A DNA stretch of 22,870 bases from an uncultured Prochlorococcus sp. (GCA_902578845.1 CACHEM010000013.1:1-22870), one strand, 5' to 3'; numbered from the stretch's first letter, positions 1-8,441 are shown. Translations and numbers: made by a program. The notes: generated by a model not told the origin, from the letters alone.

Positions 1-394
1 TCCAACTAGTTGATGGAACTAATAAAAAAAACTTAATTGAAATTTTTAATGAAAATAAAATTGGAACTTTATTTTATCCAGTAGAAAAACCTATAGGAAA
101 CAAAAAAGTTGGCTCTCACATGCAATTCAAACAGTAGGGAAAATTACTTTGGATGATGGCGCTTCTTTTGCAATTAAAAAAAAAGGTGCCTCACTTTTAG
201 CAGTTGGTGTTAAGAATGTAGAAGGAAACTTTATGATTAATCAGGCAGTTAAAATCGTCAATACAAATGATAAAGAAGTTGCAAAAGGTTTAGTATCAGT
301 AAGTAGCGACAAATTAAGAAGTATCTTAAATAATAAAGAAAATAACAACTCCTCGATAATTGTCGTACACAGAGATGTTCTTGCTCTCTCTTAG
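1..394 (+). pseudogene. proB: glutamate 5-kinase, 3' part, interrupted by a one-base frameshift
   Basis: Glutamate 5-kinase phosphorylates glutamate in the first step of proline synthesis. Only the 3' end lies in the window. Codons starting at position 3 read [13 protein letters not shown] and then [15 protein letters not shown], which is the end of the kinase domain and the linker of ProB. After the run of six A at 102-107 this frame gives unrelated residues and stops at TAG 135-137. The next frame over continues the family sequence from 107 ([19 protein letters not shown]) through the C-terminal PUA domain ([13 protein letters not shown]) to TAG 392-394. One extra A in the run would rejoin the two parts exactly. 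The PUA part has no ATG of its own at its beginning. lpxD follows after 20 bases. The break may be a real mutation, a base-calling error, or a site read through by polymerase slippage; the gene identity is firm. Confidence 0.88.
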
Positions 395-414
395 AAAAAA
401 ATTAAAACTGAAAA

Positions 415-1449
415 ATGCTTTTAAGTGATTTAGTTGATCTAATAAAAAAAGGAAATTCAAATTTTATTAGTGCCAATATTTTCGAAGATTTAAATATAGA
501 TGATGCTGCCTCATTAGATACTGCAGTTAAACATCAAATATCTTTTTTAGAAGAAAATAATATCCTTAAAGATAAATTAGTTCAAACTAAAGCATCAGCA
601 ATAATAACTACTAAAAACGATGAAATCGTTAGTGCCCTGAAGAAACTCAATATATCAAATATAATCGTTAAAAATCCAAGAATTGCATTTGCAGAAGTAT
701 TGGATTGTTTATATAAAACTATCAATTTCAAATCTGGAATTCACGCTTCAGCAGTTATAGATAAAACAGCAATAATTGGAGCAGATTGCCATATTGGACC
801 TAATGTCTATATTGGAGAAAATACTGTAATTGGTGAAAATAATCGTATTCTTCCTGGATCATCAATTTTAGGCAATGTTCGAATAGGAAATAATAATATA
901 ATTCATCCAAATTGTGTTATTTACGAAAATACCACACTTAAAGATAATTGCGTAATTAATTCAAATTCAGTCATTGGATCAGAGGGATTTGGTTTTATTC
1001 CTAAAAATGGCAAATGGGTCAAGATGCCTCAAAAAGGTGGCGTAAAAATAATGAGTTTTGTAGAAATTGGAACAAATTGTTGTATTGATAGACCAGCAGT
1101 TGGATTTACTTTTATTGATGAGGGAACAAAGTTGGATAATTTAATACAAATAGGCCATGGAGTTAAAATTGGAAAGAATTGTGCATTTGCAGCTCAAGTT
1201 GGTATCGCTGGAGGAGCAAATATTGGAGATGGTGTTATTTTAGCAGGGCAAGTAGGAGTCAATAATAGAGTAAAAGTTGGTAATAATGTCATAGCGAGTT
1301 CAAAATGCGGAATCCATTGTGACATAGAAGATGGCAAGGTAATTAGTGGTTTCCCTGCGATGGAAAACAAATCATGGCTAAGGAGTTCAAGTATTTTTAA
1401 AAAATTACCAGAATTGGCAAAAAAACTTAGACAATTAGACAAGCAATAA
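415..1449 (+). CDS. lpxD: UDP-3-O-acylglucosamine N-acyltransferase LpxD
   Basis: LpxD adds the N-linked hydroxyacyl chain, taken from acyl carrier protein, to UDP-3-O-acylglucosamine in cytoplasmic lipid A synthesis. The 344 residues match the usual family length. The N-terminal ~100 residues form the uridine-binding domain (HQISFLEE). From about residue 105 a long left-handed beta helix follows, visible as repeated hexapeptides such as IGADCHIGPNVYIGENTVIG. The family segment with SEGFGF, then TNCCIDRPAV, then LDNLIQIGHGVKIG is present; the histidine of QIGHGV (about residue 248) lies where the catalytic histidine is expected. It is 20 bases after proB and 28 before leuB, so the three are probably one transcript. 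The ATG has no strong ribosome binding site, which is common in this AT-rich genome type. Confidence 0.94.
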   Translation: MLLSDLVDLIKKGNSNFISANIFEDLNIDDAASLDTAVKHQISFLEENNILKDKLVQTKASAIITTKNDEIVSALKKLNISNIIVKNPRIAFAEVLDCLYKTINFKSGIHASAVIDKTAIIGADCHIGPNVYIGENTVIGENNRILPGSSILGNVRIGNNNIIHPNCVIYENTTLKDNCVINSNSVIGSEGFGFIPKNGKWVKMPQKGGVKIMSFVEIGTNCCIDRPAVGFTFIDEGTKLDNLIQIGHGVKIGKNCAFAAQVGIAGGANIGDGVILAGQVGVNNRVKVGNNVIASSKCGIHCDIEDGKVISGFPAMENKSWLRSSSIFKKLPELAKKLRQLDKQ

Positions 1450-1477
1450 TTTATTGTTCTATTAAACAAAAATTTAA

Positions 1478-2551
1478 ATGAAGAATTATAAGATTGTTTT
1501 ATTGTCAGGAGACGGAATTGGACCAGAGATTTCAGAAGTTTCAAAAAAAGTTTTAAACAAGCTTTCGAAAAATCATAATTTCGATATTGAGATTATTGAA
1601 AAATTATTTGGAGGGATAGCTTATGAAAAATATGGGACTCCTGCTCCAGATGAGACACTAGATCAATGCAAAAAAAGTGATGCTGTTCTTTTAGCATGTG
1701 TTGGAGATATTAAATATGATTCTCTTGCAAGAGAATTAAGGCCAGAAAGTGGGTTACTAAAGTTAAGATCTGCCCTAAACCTTTTCGCAAATATCAGGCC
1801 TGTAAAAATAAGAAAATCACTATTAGATGCAAGTACATTAAAAAAAGAAATTGTTGAGCATGTAGATCTTATTGTTGTAAGAGAATTAATAGGGGGAATT
1901 TATTTTGGAAAACCAAGAGGAAATATAACAAATACAAAAATTCCAAAAGCTTTCAATACGATGGTTTATGATTCGGTCGAAATAGAAAGAATAACTGAAA
2001 TAGCAATAAAAATTGCTAACCAAAGAAATAAAAAAATTTGTTCTGTTGATAAATCAAACGTTCTTGAGGTAAGTCAATTGTGGAGAGATACAGTTTTAAA
2101 TATCACCTCAAAAGATAAAAATATATCTCTAAGCAATATGTACGTGGATAATGCCGCAATGCAATTAGTCAGAGATCCTGGTCAATTTGATGTAATTTTA
2201 ACTAGTAATTTATTTGGAGATATTTTAAGCGATTTAGCCGCAATGTTAACTGGTTCTATTGGTATGCTTCCATCTGCTTCTCTAAACAATAGTGGCCCTG
2301 GTGTTTTTGAACCTGTTCATGGTTCAGCTCCTGATATAGCTGGTAAAAACATAGCGAATCCTATAGCAATGCTTTTATCTGCTTCCATGATGTTAAAAAT
2401 TGGATTAAGTGAAGAAGAAGCTGCAGAAAATTTAGAAAATGCAATTGATAAAGTTTTGTCAAAAGGATTTAGAACAGCAGATTTAGCTGATGGGTCTTCT
2501 GAAGTTTTATCTTGCAGTGAAATCGGAAAAAAAATAATGGATGAAATTTAA
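1478..2551 (+). CDS. leuB: 3-isopropylmalate dehydrogenase
   Basis: LeuB oxidises and decarboxylates 3-isopropylmalate with NAD+ in leucine synthesis. The 357 residues have the usual length. The opening strand carries SGDGIGPEI. The substrate-binding arginine region reads RPESGLLKLR followed by FANIRPV. VVRELIGGIYFG carries the next substrate residue. YVDNAAMQLV and the SNLFGDILSDLAA segment hold the catalytic lysine/aspartate and metal-binding aspartates. The NAD-binding loop is FEPVHGSAPDIAGKNIANP. The protein could be confused with isocitrate or tartrate dehydrogenases of the same fold, but the length and the ESGLLKLR type of arginine motif favour LeuB. It is the last gene of the proB-lpxD-leuB run; an 89-base gap separates it from prk. 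Confidence 0.95.
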   Translation: MKNYKIVLLSGDGIGPEISEVSKKVLNKLSKNHNFDIEIIEKLFGGIAYEKYGTPAPDETLDQCKKSDAVLLACVGDIKYDSLARELRPESGLLKLRSALNLFANIRPVKIRKSLLDASTLKKEIVEHVDLIVVRELIGGIYFGKPRGNITNTKIPKAFNTMVYDSVEIERITEIAIKIANQRNKKICSVDKSNVLEVSQLWRDTVLNITSKDKNISLSNMYVDNAAMQLVRDPGQFDVILTSNLFGDILSDLAAMLTGSIGMLPSASLNNSGPGVFEPVHGSAPDIAGKNIANPIAMLLSASMMLKIGLSEEEAAENLENAIDKVLSKGFRTADLADGSSEVLSCSEIGKKIMDEI

Positions 2552-2596
2552 AAAAAAATTAATAAATAAAAAAATATTTTTAAGTTAAACATAAAG

Positions 2597-2627
2597 TTGG
2601 CATATTACCTGTCAGAATCATTAGATA
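2597..2627 (+). promoter_or_regulatory. candidate promoter of prk
   Basis: In the 89-base gap before prk, TTGGCA at 2597-2602 matches the -35 consensus at five of six positions. A weak -10 (TTAGAT, 2621-2626) lies 18 bases downstream. The prk start codon follows 14 bases later, leaving a very short leader. The -35 is good and the -10 poor, so the call is tentative. Confidence 0.3.
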
Positions 2628-2640
2628 TTGTTTTTAAAAA

Positions 2641-3537
2641 ATGTCAAAACGTCATCCAGTAGTTGCTGTAACAGGATCTTCAGGAGCAGGAACAAGTACA
2701 GTAAAAAGAGCCTTTGAGCATATTTTTGCCAGAGAAGATATTGTTCCCGCAGTTGTAGAAGGTGATAGTTACCACAGATTTGAAAGAATGCCTATGAAAA
2801 AAGCTATGGCAGACGCTCTTTCAAAAGGCGAAAATTTCTCTCATTTTGGTCCAGAGGCTAATCTTTTTGACAAGCTAGAAGAACTTTTTAAAATCTATGG
2901 TGAAACTGGAGGAGGGAAGAAAAGATATTATCTACATAGTCTTGAAGAAGCAGAAGAACATAATACAAGACTTGGGACATCATTAGAACCTGGGCAATTT
3001 ACTCCATGGGAAGATATTCCTGAGGGAACAGACGTACTTTTTTATGAAGGTTTGCATGGCGGGGTAGAGGGTGATGGATACAATGTGGCATCTTATGCTG
3101 ATTTACTTGTTGGTGTTGTTCCGATAACAAATTTAGAGTGGATTCAAAAAATCCATAGAGATAACGCAGAAAGAGGTTACTCAGCTGAAACCATTGTGGA
3201 TACAATATTGAGAAGAATGCCTGATTATATAAATCACATTTGCCCCCAATTCAGCAAAACCGATATTAATTTCCAAAGAATTCCCACAATTGACACTTCT
3301 AATCCTTTCATATGCAGGAATATCCCAACTCCTGATGAGAGCTTTGTGATCATACATTTCAGAAAAGGGGCAAGAGAGAAATGGGGGATTGATTTTCAAT
3401 ACTTGCTTGGAATGATTAACGATTCATTTATGTCAAGTCCAACAAGTATCGTTGTAAATGGAGGAAAAATGGGCTTTGCAATGGAACTAATTCTCACTCC
3501 AATAATTCATAAAATGATTGAAGAGAAAAATAAATAA
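2641..3537 (+). CDS. prk: phosphoribulokinase, proteobacterial (octameric) type
   Basis: Phosphoribulokinase makes ribulose 1,5-bisphosphate from ribulose 5-phosphate and ATP, the step that supplies Rubisco. The 298 residues follow the Rhodobacter-type enzyme closely from start to end: the P-loop TGSSGAGTSTVKRAF at 11-25, EGDSYHRF with catalytic Asp42, the EGLHGGV acidic segment, then NLEWIQKIHRD, ERGYSAE, LRRMPDY, PQFSKTDINFQR and the TIDTSNPFI segment. The longer plant and freshwater-cyanobacterial enzyme (about 333 residues) has a redox-active cysteine pair near the P-loop. This protein has only two cysteines, both after residue 190, and none in the N-terminal region. Thioredoxin control of the plant kind is therefore unlikely. 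The gene stands alone with gaps of 89 and 136 bases on either side. Confidence 0.95.
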   Translation: MSKRHPVVAVTGSSGAGTSTVKRAFEHIFAREDIVPAVVEGDSYHRFERMPMKKAMADALSKGENFSHFGPEANLFDKLEELFKIYGETGGGKKRYYLHSLEEAEEHNTRLGTSLEPGQFTPWEDIPEGTDVLFYEGLHGGVEGDGYNVASYADLLVGVVPITNLEWIQKIHRDNAERGYSAETIVDTILRRMPDYINHICPQFSKTDINFQRIPTIDTSNPFICRNIPTPDESFVIIHFRKGAREKWGIDFQYLLGMINDSFMSSPTSIVVNGGKMGFAMELILTPIIHKMIEEKNK

Positions 3538-3624
3538 TTAATTTTCGATTATCAACTCAAATCATTATATTTTTTACTTCAGGAGTTTTTAATCTAGAAG
3601 ATCTCAAATTTTTATATATCTTTC

Positions 3625-3654
3625 TTGATAAAAGTACCTTATTTAGATTTAAAT
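3625..3654 (+). promoter_or_regulatory. candidate promoter of accD
   Basis: The 136-base gap between prk and accD contains TTGATA (3625-3630) and, 18 bases on, TTAAAT (3649-3654), which match -35 and -10 consensus at four or more of six positions. AGGAAAC at 3664-3670 could serve as ribosome binding site for the GTG at 3674. In such AT-rich sequence chance matches are common. Confidence 0.25.
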
Positions 3655-3673
3655 AGAAAAAACAGGAAACGTT

Positions 3674-4555
3674 GTGTCATTAATCGACTGGTTTGCCGCA
3701 AGGCGTAAAGATCAATTTGTTGGGAAAGTTTCTCAAGATACTGATGAGGGAGATGGTTTGTGGGTTAAATGTTCAGAATGTTCGCAAGTAGCCTATAGAA
3801 AAGATCTAATTTCAAATTTCAATGTTTGTAATAATTGTGGTCACCACAATAGGATAAATAGCGATGAAAGGATAAATATAATTGCTGACAAAAATTCATT
3901 CGAAGAGTTTGATAGTTCACTAAGTCCTACAGATCCTTTAGGTTTTAAAGATAGAAGATCATATGCTGATCGAATTAAAGAAAGTCAAGCAGGTACAGGT
4001 TTAAGAGATGGAGTTGTAACAGGTATCTGTTCTGTTAATTCAATGCCTTTAGCATTAGCTGTTATGGATTTTAGATTCATGGGAGGATCCATGGGTTCAG
4101 TAGTTGGTGAAAAAATTACAAGGATAATTGAAAGAGCAACTTTAGAAAATTTTCCAATTCTTATTGTTTGTGCATCAGGTGGCGCAAGGATGCAAGAAGG
4201 CATGTTAAGTCTCATGCAAATGGCAAAAATATCTGGAGCACTAAAAAAACATAAAGAAAAAAATCTTCTTTATATGCCCTTATTAACTCATCCAACCACT
4301 GGGGGCGTAACAGCAAGCTTTGCAATGTTAGGTGATTTAATTTTAGCGGAACCTAGAGCTCTTATTGGATTTGCTGGAAGAAGGGTTATAGAACAAACAT
4401 TAAGAGAAAAATTACCCGATAATTTTCAAACAGCTGAATATCTGCTTGAGCATGGTTTTGTTGATGTAATAGTTAAAAGGAAAGATCTCAAGGATACTCT
4501 GACTAAAATTTTAAAAATTCATGGTGTAAAAGAACTTGCAAAAGCAAATATATAA
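3674..4555 (+). CDS. accD: acetyl-CoA carboxylase carboxyltransferase subunit beta
   Basis: AccD and AccA together form the carboxyltransferase that moves the carboxyl group from biotin on AccB to acetyl-CoA, giving malonyl-CoA for fatty acid synthesis. The N-terminal zinc ribbon has four cysteines at about residues 33, 36, 52 and 55 (CSECSQ and CNNCGHH). The crotonase-like domain follows, with [27 protein letters not shown] and [17 protein letters not shown], which carry the oxyanion-hole glycines. Length 293 is normal. The start is GTG at 3674, supported by the AGGAAAC a few bases upstream and by the family N-terminus [12 protein letters not shown]. Only one base separates its stop from the next ATG, so it is translated in a tight cluster with the two genes that follow. 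Confidence 0.95.
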   Translation: MSLIDWFAARRKDQFVGKVSQDTDEGDGLWVKCSECSQVAYRKDLISNFNVCNNCGHHNRINSDERINIIADKNSFEEFDSSLSPTDPLGFKDRRSYADRIKESQAGTGLRDGVVTGICSVNSMPLALAVMDFRFMGGSMGSVVGEKITRIIERATLENFPILIVCASGGARMQEGMLSLMQMAKISGALKKHKEKNLLYMPLLTHPTTGGVTASFAMLGDLILAEPRALIGFAGRRVIEQTLREKLPDNFQTAEYLLEHGFVDVIVKRKDLKDTLTKILKIHGVKELAKANI

Positions 4556-4556
4556 T

Positions 4557-4949
4557 ATGAGAATTATTTCAAATCTTTTTTATTTTTCTTTAAGTCTTTT
4601 ATTTTTTATTTTAAATTTTACTCCATATTGTTATGGAATAGGAAATGTTGACTGGGTCCTACTAAAAGAGAATAATGAAGGGAAAGAATGGCTTGATAAA
4701 GGGAGTATTAAGCAGCTTCCAAATAATGAAATAAGTGTTTTAACAAAGTTCTTTAAAAATCCAACTAATTCTGATGATGATGGAGAGTTATCACTTTATG
4801 TAATGAGAATTAATTGCGATGAAAAAAAGTTCAAAGATACTTCAATAAATGGAATCCCTCAATTTAATTCAAAATGGCGAACTTCTAATAATGATGAACT
4901 AATAGATGTTGTTATTGAAAATAGTTGTTCAGAATTTATTAATGGATAA
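4557..4949 (+). CDS. small secreted or periplasmic protein of unknown function
   Basis: The likely start is the ATG at 4557, one base after the accD stop; an upstream TTG in the same frame lies inside accD and is less likely. The 130-residue product begins MRIISNLFYFSLSLLFFILN, a long hydrophobic stretch, with a plausible signal-peptidase site around YCYG. The mature part has DWVLLKENNEGKEWLDKGSI near its start and two cysteines (RINC and NSCSEF) that could form a disulfide. The pattern of an opening W, a middle D/K-G-S-I and a late cysteine faintly recalls surface-adhesin E-like domains; this is a resemblance noted by eye, not an assignment. It sits between accD and an oxidoreductase with gaps of 1 and 2 bases. 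Confidence 0.75.
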   Translation: MRIISNLFYFSLSLLFFILNFTPYCYGIGNVDWVLLKENNEGKEWLDKGSIKQLPNNEISVLTKFFKNPTNSDDDGELSLYVMRINCDEKKFKDTSINGIPQFNSKWRTSNNDELIDVVIENSCSEFING

Positions 4950-4951
4950 GA

Positions 4952-6049
4952 ATGAATTCTAAAAATAAAAAATTAAAAATAGCAATCGCTGGATTAGGGT
5001 TTGGTAAAAAAGTTCATTTAGAGGCACTAAAAGAGTCTGATTACTTCACTCCTGTAGCTATTTATCATTATGAGAAAAAGCAAAAATCGATATTAGAAAA
5101 AGAGACGGGCCTAGATTTTTTTCATAATTGGAATGACTTAATTAAATCTCCAGAAATTGATGGGATCATTATTGCTAGCCCTCCTGAATCAAGATTTAAA
5201 TTGGCAAAAAGCGCTCTTGAGAATAAGAAAAATTTGCTACTAGAAAAACCTGTTTCAATATCCTCCTCAGAAATTGAAGAGCTTCAGAGAATATCTTTGA
5301 TTAATAATTTAAGCGTATGTGTTGATTTTGAATATAGAGCAGTACCTCTTTTCCTTCAGACAAAAAAACTTATTGATGAAAGTATCTTAGGAGATATATA
5401 TTTAGTCAAATTAGATTGGTTAATGGGCAGTAGATCCGACCCCAAAAGATCCTGGAATTGGTATTCTTTGGAAGAAAAAGGTGGAGGAGTTATTGGCGCC
5501 TTAGGCACTCATGCATTCGATATGTTGAATTGGTTTTTTGGAGAAGCCATAAACGTGTCTGGCAAATTAGCAACATCAATAAAAAAAAGACCTTTACCTA
5601 ATTCATCTGATTTAAATGATGTTACAAGTGAAGATGTATGTTTAGCCAATATAGAAATATCAAACTACAGCTCGAATCTTATTCCATGTCAGGTATCTTT
5701 ATCATCGATTTCTAAAAATGGTAGAGGATTTAGTTTAGAAATATATGGAAGCGAAGGTTCACTTATTCTTAAAAGCGAAAACCAAAAAGATTATGTACAT
5801 GGTTTTAATTTGAAATATTCAAACAACGCAAATAAAATACAAAATCTAACTGCAGATTCAAGTTTTAATTTTGAAAAAACATGGACTGATGGGAGAATAG
5901 CTCCAGTTTTGAGAATTCAAAATTTATGGGCTCAGAGTATAATTAATGGAACACCTGTAATCCCAGGCTTATGTGAGGGACTTGCTAGTCATAAAGTTTG
6001 CGAAGCCATAAGAGAATCTTCGAAAAGTGGATTAAGTATCAAAATTTAA
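4952..6049 (+). CDS. Gfo/Idh/MocA family NAD(P)-dependent oxidoreductase
   Basis: The N-terminal Rossmann fold is clear: LKIAIAGLGFGKKVHLEAL supplies the dinucleotide-binding glycines, then DGIIIASPPESRF and the family signature LLLEKPVS, whose lysine is part of the catalytic site. The C-terminal half has the usual alpha/beta substrate domain with GGGVIGALGTHAFDMLNWFFG, where the histidine and aspartate lie at the position of the family's catalytic pair. Members act on sugars, inositols, biliverdin and other substrates; the sequence does not say which one here. It overlaps functionally with nothing obvious nearby. The start two bases after the preceding stop suggests translational coupling within the accD cluster. 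Confidence 0.9.
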   Translation: MNSKNKKLKIAIAGLGFGKKVHLEALKESDYFTPVAIYHYEKKQKSILEKETGLDFFHNWNDLIKSPEIDGIIIASPPESRFKLAKSALENKKNLLLEKPVSISSSEIEELQRISLINNLSVCVDFEYRAVPLFLQTKKLIDESILGDIYLVKLDWLMGSRSDPKRSWNWYSLEEKGGGVIGALGTHAFDMLNWFFGEAINVSGKLATSIKKRPLPNSSDLNDVTSEDVCLANIEISNYSSNLIPCQVSLSSISKNGRGFSLEIYGSEGSLILKSENQKDYVHGFNLKYSNNANKIQNLTADSSFNFEKTWTDGRIAPVLRIQNLWAQSIINGTPVIPGLCEGLASHKVCEAIRESSKSGLSIKI

Positions 6050-6090
6050 GGTTATACATTTATAAGTAGCAATTATCACCCGATAAAGTA

Positions 6091-6121
6091 TTGGATTGAT
6101 TTTATTTTTTTTTCATATTCT
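6091..6121 (+). promoter_or_regulatory. candidate promoter of class I aldolase
   Basis: The 103-base gap before the class I aldolase contains TTGGAT (6091-6096) and a -10-like CATATT (6114-6119, spacer 17) or TATTCT (6116-6121, spacer 19). A run of nine T (6105-6113) fills the spacer. The evidence is limited to these partial consensus matches. Confidence 0.25.
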
Positions 6122-6152
6122 GGAAAAATCAATTGAACTGAATTATTAAAGA

Positions 6153-7220
6153 ATGGCTTTAAATTATTACAAAAATGAGCTTAAAGAAAATGCTCAATTA
6201 CTAGCTTCTAAAGGAAAAGGGATATTAGCGGTAGATGAATCTACTAAAACAGTCGGTAAAAGACTCGATGGAATTGGCGTTGAGAATACTGAAGACAATA
6301 GGAAGGCATACAGAGGAATGCTTTTTACTACAGAAGGTCTTGGTAAATATATAAGTGGAGCGATTCTCTTCGAAGAAACTCTTTATCAGAATCACCAAGA
6401 TGGTGAGTCAATGGTCAAGAAACTAAATGATTTAGGTATCATTCCAGGTATAAAGGTAGATAAAGGTCTAAATCCACTTCCAGGAGGAGGAGATGTAGAA
6501 ACTTTTTGCTCTGGCTTAGATGGGTTAGTTGAAAGAGCAGCAAAATATTATGAACAAGGTGCTAGATTTGCAAAGTGGAGAGCAGTTCTGCAAATTACAA
6601 ATGATGGTTGTCCTTCAAAACTATCAATTCAAGAGAATGCTTGGGGATTAGCAAGGTATGCAAGATCAGTTCAAGAATCAGGGTTGGTACCAATTATTGA
6701 ACCTGAAATCTTAATGGACGGCGACCATACTATTGAAAAAACTTCTGAAGTTCAAGAAGAGGTAATAAAGCAGGTTTATATTGCCTGTCAAGCAAATGGA
6801 GTTTTTCTAGAAGGCACTCTATTAAAACCTTCTATGACTGTTAATGGAGCAGATTGTCCAACAAAGGCTGATCCTATGAAAGTTGCTGAAATGACAATTA
6901 GAACTATGGAAAGATGCGTTCCTGCATCTGTTCCTGGAATAGTTTTCTTATCAGGAGGGTTAAGTGAAGAAGCTGCTTCTGTTTATTTAAATAATATGAA
7001 CACTCTTTATAGGAAAGCTTTATGGAATGTTTCATTCTCCTATGGAAGAGCATTACAGCACTCATGCTTAAAGGCCTGGAAAGGAAGCGACGTTGAAGGA
7101 GGTCAAAAAGCATTAATAGCAAGAGCTCAAGCAAACTCTGAAGCCTCAAAAGGTGCCTACGTAGCTGGATCTCAACCTTCATCTGATGAGCAATTGTTTG
7201 TAGCAGGCTACACTTATTAA
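6153..7220 (+). CDS. class I fructose-bisphosphate aldolase, eukaryote-like
   Basis: This enzyme joins or splits fructose 1,6-bisphosphate (and usually sedoheptulose bisphosphate) through a Schiff base, serving Calvin cycle and glycolysis. The 355 residues align by eye with the eukaryotic class I type. GILAVDES holds the active-site aspartate (Asp28). GIKVDKG and ARFAKWRAV hold two active-site lysines. EPEIL holds the acid. EGTLLKPSM holds the Schiff-base lysine, about Lys225. The chain ends GYTY, so the functionally important C-terminal tyrosine of eukaryotic class I aldolases is kept. It lies directly upstream of the unrelated class II enzyme. Rogers, Patron and Keeling (2007) reported a red-algal plastid-type aldolase gene at this place in some marine picocyanobacteria; this locus fits that report. 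Confidence 0.95.
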   Translation: MALNYYKNELKENAQLLASKGKGILAVDESTKTVGKRLDGIGVENTEDNRKAYRGMLFTTEGLGKYISGAILFEETLYQNHQDGESMVKKLNDLGIIPGIKVDKGLNPLPGGGDVETFCSGLDGLVERAAKYYEQGARFAKWRAVLQITNDGCPSKLSIQENAWGLARYARSVQESGLVPIIEPEILMDGDHTIEKTSEVQEEVIKQVYIACQANGVFLEGTLLKPSMTVNGADCPTKADPMKVAEMTIRTMERCVPASVPGIVFLSGGLSEEAASVYLNNMNTLYRKALWNVSFSYGRALQHSCLKAWKGSDVEGGQKALIARAQANSEASKGAYVAGSQPSSDEQLFVAGYTY

Positions 7221-7289
7221 CTTAAAAACCTTAAAAATATACTCTGGGTCATAAAATTAGTTTCTCTAATTTAGTATTTTGTATATCTA

Positions 7290-7319
7290 ATGACGTGACA
7301 TTTGATACCTATTTATACT
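7290..7319 (+). promoter_or_regulatory. candidate promoter of class II aldolase
   Basis: In the 147-base gap between the aldolases, TATACT at 7314-7319 matches the -10 consensus at five of six positions. ATGACG (7290-7295) is a partial -35 with an 18-base spacer. The leader would be about 40 bases and contains a small inverted repeat, ATGCT (7336-7340) and AGCAT (7347-7351). A separate promoter would let the two aldolases be controlled independently. Confidence 0.4.
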
Positions 7320-7367
7320 AAACTCTCGGAAACATATGCTTTATATAGCATTTAACTTATTTTAATT

Positions 7368-8441
7368 ATGGCCCTCGTTCCACTAAGACTACTTTTAGAT
7401 CACGCTGCTGAGAATGGTTACGGTATTCCAGCTTTCAATGTTAATAACCTTGAGCAAGTTCAAGCAATCATGGAAGCTGCATATGAAACGGATAGTCCTG
7501 TAATCCTCCAAGCTTCAAGAGGGGCAAGAAATTATGCAGGAGAAATTTTCCTACGTCATCTAATACTTGCCGCCACAGAAACATATCCTAATATTCCAGT
7601 AGTAATGCACCAAGACCATGGTAATGAGCCATCCACATGCTATTCAGCAGCAATAAATGGTTTCACATCAGTAATGATGGATGGTTCTCTAGAGGCAGAT
7701 GCAAAAACACCCGCTAGTTACGAATATAATGTTGCAGTTACTAAAAAAGTTGTAGATTTTGCTCATTCAGTTGGAGTTAGTGTTGAAGGAGAATTAGGTT
7801 GCTTAGGTTCATTAGAAACAGGAAAAGGTGAAGCAGAAGATGGTCATGGATTTGAAGGTGAACTTTCTACTGACATGCTTTTGACTGATCCAGAAGAAGC
7901 TGCAGATTTTGTTGCCAAAACAAAAGTTGATGCATTAGCTATTGCTATAGGTACAAGTCATGGTGCTTATAAATTCACAAGGAAACCCACAGGAGAAGTT
8001 CTTGCAATAAGCAGAATTGCTGAAATTCATAAAGCACTTCCAAATACCCATCTTGTAATGCATGGATCTAGTTCAGTTCCTCAAGAATGGTTGGATATCA
8101 TTAATAAATATGGTGGTGAAATTCCTCAAACCTATGGTGTTCCTGTTGAAGAGATTCAAGAGGGAATAAGAAATGGAGTAAGGAAAGTCAACATTGACAC
8201 TGATAATAGGCTTGCTTTCACTGCCGCGGTAAGAGAGGCAGCATTTGCTGATAAGGCAAACTTTGACCCAAGACATTTCAACAAACCTGCCAGAAAATAC
8301 ATGAAGCAAGTTTGTCTTGACAGATACAAGCAGTTCTGGTGCGAAGGTCAAGCAAGTAAGATCAAGCAAAATAGCACTAATTACTTTGCTGATCTTTACG
8401 CTAAAGGTGATTTAGACCCAAAAGTAAAAGCTACTGTTTAA
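7368..8441 (+). CDS. fbaA: class II fructose-bisphosphate aldolase
   Basis: The metal-dependent aldolase performs the same reaction as its upstream neighbour but belongs to an unrelated family. The 357 residues begin with the family N-terminus [20 protein letters not shown] and [16 protein letters not shown] (about 81-86) carries catalytic Asp83 and zinc-ligand His84. [21 protein letters not shown] and VMHGSSSVP supply the other metal and phosphate ligands, and [11 protein letters not shown] the loop after them. The C-terminal [14 protein letters not shown] is typical of the longer class II form used by cyanobacteria and autotrophic proteobacteria (often called CbbA or Fda). No sign of decay is visible, so both aldolases look functional. 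A bidirectional terminator follows. Confidence 0.95.
   Translation: MALVPLRLLLDHAAENGYGIPAFNVNNLEQVQAIMEAAYETDSPVILQASRGARNYAGEIFLRHLILAATETYPNIPVVMHQDHGNEPSTCYSAAINGFTSVMMDGSLEADAKTPASYEYNVAVTKKVVDFAHSVGVSVEGELGCLGSLETGKGEAEDGHGFEGELSTDMLLTDPEEAADFVAKTKVDALAIAIGTSHGAYKFTRKPTGEVLAISRIAEIHKALPNTHLVMHGSSSVPQEWLDIINKYGGEIPQTYGVPVEEIQEGIRNGVRKVNIDTDNRLAFTAAVREAAFADKANFDPRHFNKPARKYMKQVCLDRYKQFWCEGQASKIKQNSTNYFADLYAKGDLDPKVKATV

Noticed and set aside
2565..2585. AAAATATTTT self-complementary stretch after leuB as a terminator
   Set aside because: It consists only of A and T, is short, and such stretches are common in this AT-rich sequence; no stable stem is expected.
6904..7182. Open frame of 92 residues on the minus strand within the class I aldolase gene
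   Set aside because: It is fully inside a strongly conserved gene on the other strand and its product has a low-complexity, leucine-rich composition typical of an antisense shadow. The same holds for other antisense frames within leuB, prk, accD, ilvD, glgC, hemA and glpX.
7254..7272. AAATTAG / CTAATTT inverted repeat after the class I aldolase as a terminator
   Set aside because: The stem is seven pairs with one G-C pair and is not followed by a T tract. It may be chance, so it was not listed as a feature.
7328..7334. GGAAACA, a heptamer remembered from the loops of the Yfr2 family of small cyanobacterial RNAs
   Set aside because: It occurs once only, with no flanking hairpin of the expected kind, and lies in the probable leader of the class II aldolase gene.
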